NCBI GenBank assembly: GCA_964036665.1
Contig: OZ038526.1
Span: 29,016,001-29,080,000, forward strand
DNA: 64,000 nt
Direction: 5' to 3'
Source of the DNA: Gordius sp. MW1
Lineage: Eukaryota; Nematomorpha; Gordioida; Gordea; Gordiidae
Positions 29,697 through 41,500 of the stretch are shown one piece after another. Positions within the stretch are counted from its first letter, which is position 1. Every line of letters starts with the position of its first letter. A program made the position numbers and the translations under genes. Under the pieces are notes generated by a model that saw only the letters and a program-made list of their open reading frames with translations, did not search any database and had not been told where the DNA came from.

Positions 29697-30058
29697 TTAT
29701 AACCAGTACTTTTCATTAATCTTGGCCCATGTACGGTTTATACCAAGATGTGCCCCAAAGCATTGGCCTATAATAGTTCCTTCCATACCATTGTGATACA
29801 AAGTAAGGATCTGTTTCTTTTCCTCAGAATCCATAACTACCCTTAAATCATTCTCTAACAAAATAAAAAAGTTTCACTTTAAGTACCTGTTTTCTGGTTA
29901 CAAAATTTTGCTGTTCTTTTTACAAACAGAAAATTTCCCTTAACATAGTAACCATTAGATTTCCTAACAAAATAAGTTGTCTGTTTGCGTGTAAAGATTT
30001 CAGGTATAGTTCCATTTACCAGGTACTCTTTAATGTCACTACAACAATATTCTGCCAT
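29697..30058 (-). CDS. Integrase zinc-finger-like small gene (transposon-derived)
   Basis: Two exons (30058-29887, 29854-29697) separated by a 32-nt GT-AG intron give 109 residues. Without splicing the frame closes at once; with it the frame runs to a TAA. The N-terminal half (IKEYLVNGTIPEIFTRKQTT) resembles the region that precedes the integrase finger in Ty3/gypsy-derived host genes such as KRBA2- or GIN1-like proteins. The C-terminal half (YHNGMEGTIIGQCFGAHLGI, NRTWAKINEKYW) looks like the two-His half of the HHCC finger. It stops before the Cys pair and has no catalytic core. It could be a domesticated fragment or a decaying copy. It is divergent from Ubr3 with 343 bp between the start codons. 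Confidence 0.55.
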
Positions 30059-30401
30059 TCTATAAAATTAAAAAAACATATTAACTATATTTTAAAGATC
30101 ATATAAACATGATAAGTGTAACTTACTTTTAAAAATGAATGATTAAATAACTAATTACTTTTGATATGTTTTGAATATCTAAATAAAATAATTAAACCTT
30201 TAAAGATCATATAATAAGACTTACTTGGAGATGTTTGACATTTCTCACTTCATAAATTTAAAATAAACGGTAAAGCACAGCGCGTCCTGATTGGTCGAGA
30301 AAAAAATATCAGGATCCTGATGTTATCCTGATATTTTGTTATATGACCCTTGGTTCGTTGACTTGATACCTAAACTCAGCTGTTTGATCTTTTCATCAAA
30401 T
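30059..30401. promoter_or_regulatory. Probable bidirectional promoter, integrase-like gene / Ubr3
   Basis: 343 bp separate two divergent ATGs. An inverted CCAAT box (GATTGG) lies near 30288 in the GC-richest part. A 13-bp perfect inverted repeat (AAAATATCAGGAT / ATCCTGATATTTT, 30303-30315 and 30325-30337) lies 65 bp before the Ubr3 ATG and could form a hairpin in its leader. No clear TATA box is assigned. Confidence 0.4.
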
Positions 30402-32551
30402 ATGTCGTATGCATTGAATTTGTCTTTGGCAAAGAAGAGAGAATTAGCAGCTAAATTTAGATTAGAAGTGGAAAATAATAAGCTAGAAAACTTGCAGAAT
30501 TTTCTAGATGACATCTTTTATAAATCTCATTTATATGATAACAATTTTAAGCAAATGATTGAAGCTTTAATCACATGTGGTGAAAATACCCCTGACTTTC
30601 TTCAGAAATGTATAATTTAAATCAAATTGTTCATTTCAATTTTTAGTGAAAGAATATAATTATTCAACAATATGTGGACTTGTTTGGAACACAAGTTTTG
30701 TAGCATATCGTTGTAGAACATGTGCAATATCCCCATGCATGTCAATATGTCCAACATGTTTTAAGGGTGCAAATCATGAAACAGAGGGCCATGATTATAA
30801 TTTATTTAGGAGTCAAGCTGGAGGCGCTTGTGATTGTGGTGACCCTAATGTTATGAAGCCTGAAGGGTGAATATATATATTTTTTTTATAAATACCAATA
30901 TTAAATTTAATATCTCTTACTACTCATTATTTGTATCTCATTATAGGTTTTGTACAAAACATTCAGAATGTATAAATAATAGACCAAAGCCTCCTAGAAA
31001 TATGGTACGATTGACAGAAGTGGTGGCCCCTTATCTAGTCACAAAACTGATTGCATTTTTTAGAGAATTTTGTGGCTCAAGTAAATAAGAAAAAAAATTT
31101 AAACATATAAGGATTTAAAGATGGAGAAATGAGTATAAATGATGATGTACCCTTGTGTAATTCTTATATCGAATTTATATCATCGTATATTGATGTGGCA
31201 TCACCACTTAGAGATATCATTGCTAATGCTCTTATAGACCCTAAAGTCTATGATGACTTTGTCAAAGGTTTATTTTGTTAATTTTTACAATAGATTTAAA
31301 TTTTGTGTTTTAGATGTATTTAAATCAACTTTTAAATAATATATAATTTAACATTATTTTATATAATTTAAAGATGTTCACAATAAGGGTGGAAAAAATG
31401 AAAATAATGACAAAAAAAGTTATGCAAATATAATTGGGAATCAGGAATCACATTATCGTAGTTTATTTGTAGAACATTATGAAAGTTACGTGTCTGCTTG
31501 CAATAAGTTGGGCACAGATCCTAGAGGTGTACAAATGTGCCAACTGATTGGTAACTTTTATTTGTATTTTAATTATTTAAAACTCTGCTATTAAATTTGT
31601 TTGTTTTTTGTGTACAGAAGTTTCATAGTTTTGAATCATTAGCTAATTTATTTAAATTAAATAGTCATTTAATAAATTTCTGTACCTAAATATATGTTGT
31701 TGTTTTTTTCATTTGCCTCTATTTATTTTATTTATTGTCCAAGTGCATGTGGTAAATCTTGATAAATTTTTTTTGACAAGTTTTAAACTTACCTAAATTA
31801 TTTATTTATAATAATATTTTTAGTGTTTCTATTAGCAAATTTATTGCAAAATCTTTTATTGAAATAAATTTATTACTTTTAGGATTGATCTATAAACTTC
31901 AATTTTTTAAGTTTATCGAATAAAATTAAAAGAAAGTGTAAAGAGCATAGTGTTAGTATAACCTATGAAGCCACCAGCATTTTTACAAACCTAAGAACTA
32001 TACGTTAGCTATCATTAACTAAATCAAATTCCCTAAGCAATACCTTCATTGCACTGCTGTGTGAGATTGCACACTTGGATGATTGGAACGATTTGCTGTG
32101 TTTTTAGTGAGGGCAAATTTGCACTAATTTTTAAAACAACACTTAAAGATCATCTCGAGGCCATTTTATACCCCAAAGTTATATTTACATACATTATTAA
32201 TCAAATGCTATTATATGCCTCAAATTTGTATATTTTTATCAAATTTGGGATTTATTTTTTTAAAGGGGGTGGTAATTGAACACCCCAAATCTGTATAAAT
32301 TTATGTGTCTTTTTGCAGATTTTCACGACCGCAACACTCTTCGTTTTTTTCAGCACTCCACCGCGATAGACGAGCTCATGATGTGGTGTTTTGCCTGCGA
32401 GCTACCCCAATTTCTAGTCACTTTTTTCCTGAGTTTTTTGACGTTGCAAGAATACAAGGATACTTTTTGCCGGGCTTTCGTGAAGCATTACGCTTGCCTA
32501 CCCCGGGTCCTCATGCGAAGCCAAGACCCCGATACCGTTTCATATAGACTG
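30402..32551 (+). CDS. Ubr3: Ubr3 exons 1-6: N-terminus and UBR box
   Basis: Exons 30402-30609, 30647-30866, 30947-31080, 31121-31267, 31374-31550 and 32319-32551. Exon 2 carries most of the UBR box: [28 protein letters not shown] and [12 protein letters not shown], with the zinc-binding Cys/His set intact; FCTKH follows in exon 3. Introns 1 and 3 are only 37 and 40 nt. Exon 6 encodes [20 protein letters not shown] and [20 protein letters not shown], matching the vertebrate protein. The ATG at 30402 is the first in-frame ATG near the protein's conserved start. Confidence 0.93.
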
Positions 32552-35500
32552 GTACTTTTTGGTTCATTTATTCCCATAGACAAGGGCTTAGCCGGGGGGG
32601 GGGGCAGGGAGGGGCGGCTGCCCCCTCTAAATCCAAAAATTTGTTGAAATTTATTAAAATCTAATATATAAAAATGAAACTATGTGTGTGTGTGTGTGTG
32701 TATGCCGCCACCAATTTTGGAAAACTACCAGACCGATTTGGCTCAAAATTTCACATTTTATTTCTCACACTCCGGAGCATGTTTTAAGATTTTTTCCAGC
32801 CAAATCGGTCCAGTAGTTTTCGAGTTTGTTTTATACGTTTTGACGTTTAATCGAATATCAATCAAACGCAACCTTATAATGTACTGCGCATCTATCGTTT
32901 GTAGTGTGATAAATGTATGCATGTGCTGTTTTTACGATTTGAAACATCGAGTATCAAAGTCATTTTTTTGCTTATTTTTCACGTCAATTATTATTATTAT
33001 AGACGGTCGTGTCCCCTTCTGCGTGGCTAAATAGATTAAAAAAATCTATTTTTGTCATTTTTTGCGCGTTAAATAAGGAGAAAAATGAAAATACTTTTAA
33101 CAAAGTGCCAATAAACATGGGCGTACGCAGGTTTTGAATTAGAGGGGGGCAGATTAAAAAAAAAAATTTTTCTAAAATTTTCCTGAGAGCAAAAAAAAAA
33201 AAGGTCTCGACTATTCGGAAGGGGGGGGGGGGAGCCACATTAGGGTGGGGCAGAGCAAAATTAGGGGGGGGGCAAAACAAATTATTTTTTAATTCTTGAG
33301 GGTTTTTGTTTTGAAAAAAAATCTTATTTTTAAAATTAGGGGGGGGGCAGCCGCCCCCTCCCCTGCCCCCCCCCCCCCCCCCTGCGTACGCCCATGCCAA
33401 TAAATGTTAATATATCTCAGTTCTTCGGACATTATTATGTTCAGAATTAAAAGTTTTATTCAAAAAAAAATAATTATAATTATGATATTGATTCATAATT
33501 GTAAAAAATTAAAAAAAATTGCTTGAAGGGCCAGGGGGCCAAAGATTTTTCCCTTGGGGGGAGGGCCATGGGGCCAGGTTTTCTCTCTTGGGTGGGCCTG
33601 GGCCTTGGACCCTCTATAACTATTTGTTTAAAATTTTTTGCATAATAGACCTTACCAATTATTATTGATATATTCTTAATCTATTGAAATTTATCTATAA
33701 GATGATATATATTCTGCTAATACACCCGGGTAAATGGCAAAACAACGTTTGCCGGGTTCATCTAGTTATGGCTAAAATTACAAAAAATGTTCATTTTTCT
33801 CCTCCCTAAATCATTATTGCCCCCCTCCCCTAACTCCTATGCTGGCAACGCCCATGCCCATAAACTAGATAGACTGTTCATGCCATATGTTCCATATGCT
33901 AAATTGTGTATCAAGTTTTCCTCCAGATTTAAGACAACAACTGTTGAATTTCAACCATGTCATTTTGCGCTATAACAGTCAATTTACCTTCCTCACTAGT
34001 TTATAAATTTGAACGAACGTCAATAAAATTATACATAATATAGATGGCGCTATATAATTAAACAAACTTTCATCACAGTTTTTAAATTTTTATGCATTGT
34101 GTAAATGATGTTTATATCAAAATGCTGTTTTGATATCACCAAATTCAATATTTTTTTTTTATTTTACCTATTTTGGGTTTTGAGGAATCTATTATGCGCC
34201 AACGTTTATTTTATCTAATGTACATATATATATATATTCGGGGTGCGGGGGATAGTGTATTGGGATTACTAATTAAGCGTGAGAACTAGTTATCGTTCCA
34301 ACAGATGTGCTAATTTTTACATATTTTTATCAATTTTTGAGAGTAACATCAAAAAGGGTGTGTGGTACATTGGCCGCTCGATACGCCAAATTGCAATTAA
34401 TGTATAAAGGAAGAGGGGGGGAGGATTCTCATAAGTATCTCTGAGATAAGCGGGATTACAACTTCTGTCTATAGAAGCGCGGGAATGGGATCCGTATATG
34501 CTACTTCCTTTAAGTGGGAGAGATGGGGGGGGGTCCATATATACGACAGGGGGGAATCCGTATAAACGACAACCTATTTAAGATTACTTAATTTACAAAG
34601 ATTACTAATATCTATACAATCACTACCATGTAATCATCAAAATGGTGGAAAAAAGGGTACACTTTGTGCGTTGATAAGCAGTCTATCTAGTCTATGTTTA
34701 TGGTGCCCTATCAACTCGCCGAAAACCATCTCGCCGATGTCCCCCTGTTAAAAAGGTTCCCTAATTTAAAATCGTCCCCCATTCAACCAATCACAAAATG
34801 GGGGACCTTTTTTTAACTGGGGGAGATTAAATTCAGCGAGATGGTTTTGGGCAAGTTGACGGGCCACCTATGTTTATTCCATTAATTTCAATCATTTCTT
34901 CGTTTTAGGTTCACATAAGCGTGCAGTTGTTTAGCAACGAGCTCTTGGCGAAGCAAATGGTGGTGGGAGAAAGTAAATTACTTCACCTCATAGTGAATAG
35001 CCTGAACCTCCTGCTATTGCCAATTTTGATACCTCAAGGTATTTCTAACAAAATTTATCATTTATACTTGCCAAAAAGGTTTTATTTATTGAACTATTAA
35101 GCATAATTGATTTTAAGGTAAAACTTGTCTTACAATTGGTATAAAATACAAAATACCTCAATAATTTTATTTTCGATCCAGTAGTGGCCCTTAGGTAAAT
35201 TAGTACCCGAGAGCCAATTCCTTAAACAAATATCAAAATAAGTTGCCTTAATTATACACTATCATAAAGTTTATATTAAGCAGAAAATCATCATGGATTT
35301 TTTAAAATCTAATACTATATTGAATTAATTTACTATATTTTAGCATTAATAATATACAATGATTCGATAATAAACCATTATTAGCTCTTAAAAAATTTAG
35401 AAAAAATCAAATTCCTTTGCTATCTTATAATACTCGAATCTTTTTTGATAAAACCGATATAGGCATTAATATGTGTAAATATATTATTCGCTTGCAATAA

Positions 35501-38500
35501 CAGAATGCGTTCCAAATATTGACAACACTTCACCTTTTGAATTATATCATTTATCTGCATAAAATCTGTGTTTTATAACTAATAAAAGACATATTTTTTA
35601 AACAAATTTTAAAATTAAGCAAAACCGCGATTATATTTGTTTTTTCTTTCGTTTTTATTAAGCCAGGGACGGTACCAACCTGCACGTAACTGTTGATTGC
35701 TCACACAAGATCATGCAGAGTCATTGCTATTGGCCCATAGTATCGGATTTCATAACTTTACTCTCTCACAACAGCGTCGCCAAATATTTTCTCGCCGAAA
35801 ATCATTTACTCATACTGTGGACCCACATTTTGTACTGTTTCCAAGGTCTTTTTACTATTACTATTAGTCCACAAACTTTCTCTCTTTTATATTGTTTGTA
35901 TTTTAGGATATACTCTATTTATTGTGGACATATTTTGTTATGATCAACATTTAGTTTTATTAGTGGGATGTTCAATGATAGGTTTCGAGCGTTTACAAAA
36001 TTCATGAGCCATATTTATTAATTTTTGTTGATATTAACGCGTTTAACGGCGAAAGACTAATGAGAAATTCTTAGTATCCTAGATTTAGTGTTTAAAATAG
36101 CTTTAAAACAAATCGAAAATGGGCACTGAAAGTTTGTTTTATATCAGCCGAGTAATTTTTTGGTTGGCAAGTTTCTTTGTGAAGATGAAAAGTCGCATAT
36201 ATAAATAAAACAATAGCAATTAATAAAAAGGACATTTGGCTACTTTAAACTTTCAAATTTTTAGCAAGTTTTGTTTTCTCATTTTGATAAGTCAAGTTCT
36301 TAGAGTCGGCAAAACACTTAAAAATTCCAAGTTGTTGTCGCATTTGCGAACCTTAGCTAACGTTTTTGATTTTATCGGGTCAACCATTTATAAATGAAAC
36401 CTTTTTTTTAAAGGTAAAATTTATCTGTATGTTTTCAACTTTTTAGATTTATTTATACAGGAATGAACGTTAATAAGAGAGAAACGGCAGAACATTTAGA
36501 ATTCGAACCGAGGACTTATTACGTCGCCTTTTCTTCGGAATTAGAAACGTGTAGCGCCACCCTAAGCGCACTTTTATCCCACTTGCAGCACGAAGCAAAA
36601 ATTGATGACCAAAATATGGACAAGCTAACAACGAATGTAAGATCGATGTGTTTGGATTATTTAAATTGGAGATTTTTTAAATATTAATTATAACATGTCT
36701 TGTGTTGTATTATATTAATTGCGAATTTGAAAGGATATAAAGTGAATTTCAAAAAATTAATTCTGGAATTTGTTTTGAAATAGTGATCAGTTGACACCAC
36801 ACTCCCAAGGTTAATTTAGGCGGATTGTAAATTGTCCTAAGAAATGCATATTTTTTAGCTATGTTGTAATTAGTTTTGAAATTTAAGCTAACGCCTTCTT
36901 ATTTACATGTTTATGCCTTAATATTATGTCGTAGGAGTTTTTAAATTATATTATAGTAAAATATTAAATAAGCATTGATTTGTATAATATTTCGAAAATA
37001 TACAGAGTATTATGTTCTGTGCTTCCATGATATGCGATTATACACCTTTGCACATAAAACGCTTTTAAAAAGGAGCTATTTTTTTCCCCCTTATTTAAAT
37101 TATATTCTAAAATAGGCACAAACAGTTTATTTATAAAAAAAGTTGTTTTTAAATTATAAGGTGCAATTCAAAGATTTCAAGGGACTGCTGAATAACGTTT
37201 TGCTCAGCATTCAAGATTGGTTCGAGGTTATTGATGGGGGAGAGGAAGTAAAATATCTTACAAATGCAACATTGAATTCATCGTGATTTTTTTGTGTGCT
37301 AGAATGATGTATAAACAATAATTTTTTTTTTACAAATAACCATAGACTATATATACTGCTCATCAACTTTAAATAAGTATACCATTTTTCCGCCATTCTG
37401 AAATGTGCACAAATAAGGTAAGGACATATAGATTATAGTAATTTTGGTTAATTAAAGTGTTTTTAAGCGTGATAAAAAAGATATTAACTAGTTAAATCTT
37501 AAAATCAGCATTTTAAGATATATATCATTTCCAAATATCATAAAAATAAAAAAATCTGCATTTTACTATATAATCATTTCTAAACATTATTTTTATTTAT
37601 TAACTAATGAGGAAAGTAAATTTACTTTTTCTGTTTTAACAATGGGGTACACTGCAGAAAGACATGGGAGCTAGTTAAATTCAAAATGGTGGATTCAATT
37701 GTACACATTTTACCATATAACATTTTACATGAGCAGTAGTATGCGTGTAACTATCTTATTTTTTAGGAATTTCATTTTTTACCCTATTCTTAAATGTAAA
37801 ATTGAATTTTTTGTCATGCGAAATGCATTGATAATAATTTAACTGGTGAAAACACTTTAATCTCAATCCTATTATAAGATATACCCATTCTTTTGTGCAA
37901 AGAATATAAACGGAATCCTTAATTCAAGTATTTCCTAAAGCACACTGAGCCCCTAAGAAATAATTTGTTGCTATGCAATTTATGTTAGTTATTAGCTACT
38001 AGCTGACCCGGCAAACGTTGTTTTGCCATATTAAAAATATTTTAAAAAAAAAATTAAAAAATTTAAATAAGAAAATTTAAAACTACCAAAAAAAAACTTA
38101 AAAACTCAACTAAACGAAAAATAACAAATAATTGATATTTTTAAGGGTGGTTAAAAACACAAAATTTTACCTCAATAATGTTCGAATTCAAATTTTCATG
38201 AAGCAAATTTTTTTTAAGTCAAATTTACCTATAATCAAAAAAAAATATCGCGCCTGGCCTTTATGATAAAATATAAACAAAAGGCGGATACGGATACGCA
38301 TATAGGTTATTTAACGAAAAATAACAAATAATTGATATCTTTAAGGGTGGTTAAAAACACAAAATTTTACCTCAATAATGTTCGAATTTAAATTTTCATG
38401 AAGCAAATTTTTTTAAGTCAAATTTACCTATAATCATGGGCGTAGCCAGGTTTTGGATTAGGGGGGGGGCAAAACGTTTAAAAGTTCAATTAGAGGGGGG

Positions 38501-41500
38501 CAAAACATAAATTTTTTAAATTTTTCAATGTTTTTGCATTGAAAAAAATTTGGTTTCGCAATTTAGGGGGGGGGGGGGCAGCCGAGGATTTCAATACAAA
38601 AACCCTTAAAAATTAAAAAAAAAATTATGTTTTGCCCCACCCCCTAATTAGCCAGGCAGGCGGGGGCAGGGGGCGTGGCTGCCCCCCCCCCCCCCCCTAT
38701 TTGAACTTAATTCCAATTAATACAGATGCTTATTAGCGAATTTACACAAAAATAAAAGATCACTATGGAAATCGTCAAATCTAACACGATTTCCATACAC
38801 GGATCAATGCCATCCAATTAGATTTTAACGCGTTTTCTTTTTAATATTTTATTTACCAATGTATTTTACCCAGGTGATTATTAGAATAAACTACTATTTG
38901 TTTAAAAAAAAAATTGTTTTGGTAAAATAAAATTTAAATTACGGTTGCATGAAAATTTTTGGATAGTCGAGACCTTTTTTTTTTTTGCTCTCAGGAAAAT
39001 TGTTGGGTAGTCAAGACCTTTTTTTTTAATCTGCCCCCCCCCCCCTAATTCAAAACCTAGCTACGCCCATGGATATATCAACATTTATTGGCATTTTGTT
39101 AAAAGTATTTTCATTTTTCTCCTTGTTTAACGTGCAAAAAATGACAAAATTAGATTTTTTAATTTATTTAGCCACGCAGGAGGGGGGGGACACGACCGTC
39201 CTATAATAATAATAATAATTGAAGCAAAAAATGGCTTTGATAGTGCGTAAAAAGTTTTCATTTACCGCAACACATGCCTACTGCATTTATCACCAGACTA
39301 CCTACACGATAGTAGATAGATAAGATACGCAGCAGTACGTGATGAGGGCAGGGCGTTTGATTGACGTTCGATACCGCGTCAAAACGCATAAAACCCAATA
39401 TCTCAAAAACTACTCGACCGATTTGGCTGGAACATATATTAAAACACGCTCCGGAGTGGCGGGAATAAACTGTGAAATTTTGAGCCAAATCGGTCTGGTA
39501 GTTCTCCAAAAAAGGTGGCGCCATACATATATATATACACACATACATAGTTTCATTTTTATATATAAGATTTATACATGAACATTTATCTTAATTTTTT
39601 CAACGAATAAATAAAAATGCGAAGAGATGCTCTATTAAAACTATAAAAATGATCGAAGAACAGCGCAAAATTTCACGTGATTTTTTGTAATATTTTAGCC
39701 ACACCCGGATCAAGTATCATTTCACTTGCCTCTCCATCGTTACTTGGCTCTAATGCTCTCGGTCGGTGTCAGGCATTACAACATGTCGGGGTATGACGTT
39801 ATAGACGTGTTAGCGGACACCCATCCCAGTTTATCGCTCCAAACTTATTTGAGAAATATGGTCAAACACCCTCTCAGAATTCAAGTTTTTTTACAGCCTT
39901 GCAAATTTACTTTAAAACAACATTTTTAGGTTTCATTTACTCTAGGTGCAAGTGTAATGTGCAAAAGAATAGCGTTTATTCATATATATTTTGTCATCTT
40001 CTTTTAATACTAATTAAAAGCTAGTGTTAGTTTGAAAACAGGAATCTTTAAATTTAAGTTTTTTTGACAAAGTCTCGAGCCAAAACGAAATTTTATCCGT
40101 TAATCGAACCTGGTTTTGGTTTAGACTTAAAAAAATGTCACACAATATTTGGCCCAATATATTAAAAAGCTTTTTTTGGAAGAGTAATATAACAAATAGT
40201 CCTTCACGATCATCTAAGTATTGTTTTTTTTTTAATTTTTAGGTTTAATACTAATTAAGAGGTTCAGGACTGTGTTTAATAGTTTAAAAGTTTTGATGAG
40301 ATTTAAGCTTCGATTCAATAGGAAGAAATCTAAACTGAAACATTTGCAATTAAACTACTATGTTAAATTTATTAATATTTATTTTTAAACATTTTCAAAA
40401 TGAATGTATAGTATTTTTTGGATATGTAAGGTGGCGATCCACGAAATAGCTTGCGGCATGTGGGTCAGGAATGGGATGCAAATCAAATGTCAGGTATTGA
40501 CTTATCTCCAATCAAACTTCAACCACTGCATGGCTTACCCCGATATATTCATCTTGCAAGTAATACTCATCTTCAGCAAACTACATAAAAATGCTCGTTT
40601 AATCTTGCGAAATATTAGAACTTTTTCATTGTTTTTGGTACTCTACTCGGTACCTAAAATATAACGGGCGGCTTTAGAGTTTAGAGGATTTACCTTAACT
40701 TTGGTATGGCACATAGAATAAATAGACTCTATCTAGTTTTAAAAGTTTTCACCATTTAGATAACTCTATCTCTTACCCTACAATCTAAGGCAATCAAAAC
40801 ACTTTCATTATCGTTAGTATCGTATTGTTAAATTCTTATTAAAATGATATTTTATGTCAGTAATTATAATTAAACCTTTTTAGTTGAGGCGTCTGTTTTA
40901 CCACCAGTTTGTATTAAAACCATAAAATATGGCGTTAAAAATAGGAAATAGACAAAGGATCTAGATCTTGATGGTGCCGCCTATTAAAAAGACATTTATT
41001 TATAAGTTAAATAGAGTAACTAGGAACAAGCAAAAGTCCATCCACCGTAAAATTTATTTTCTACTATGTATTAATGGCAAACAATATGCTCCGTTTTAAA
41101 TATTAATATTCTTGTTAATTTTTTCTTGATCACGCGACAACCATAAATTTGATAATTTGTCTAATGTTTTTGTCAAAATGCAGTTTTGCTTCTTAGCGTC
41201 AAAAAGCTACTCATTAAAGACGAACCCAATATACACCCGAAAGTTATATATGCATTTTGAATATTTAAAGGGCTTTAGGACTATCAAAAACATTTAATTA
41301 TATTTATGTTGGTTGCTGAGGAATAATTTAAAATATGAGAAATAAATGTAAGATTATATGGGCAAATGAAGATTTCAGTTTGCACTAATTTGTTTTTTTT
41401 TCTCTCTCTCATCATTTAGCTCTGCGCTTGCTTGATTCCTGCCGAAGAATTCGTAAACATCATTTTAGACGGGTATGTTGCAATTTTATACGTGTAAGGG

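Larger units (their letters stand above)
32581..33856. mobile_element. hAT-like MITE interrupted by a Helitron
   Basis: Ends CAAGGGCTTAGCC and GGCAACGCCCATG are flanked by near-identical 8-bp sequences CCCATAGA and CCCATAAA. Removing 32660-33765 restores a short MITE like the one at 20534-20683. It lies in Ubr3 intron 6. Confidence 0.78.

Noticed and set aside
32984..33400. 138-codon Gly-rich minus frame
   Set aside because: Lies across the G/C-run MITE nested in the Helitron; low complexity.
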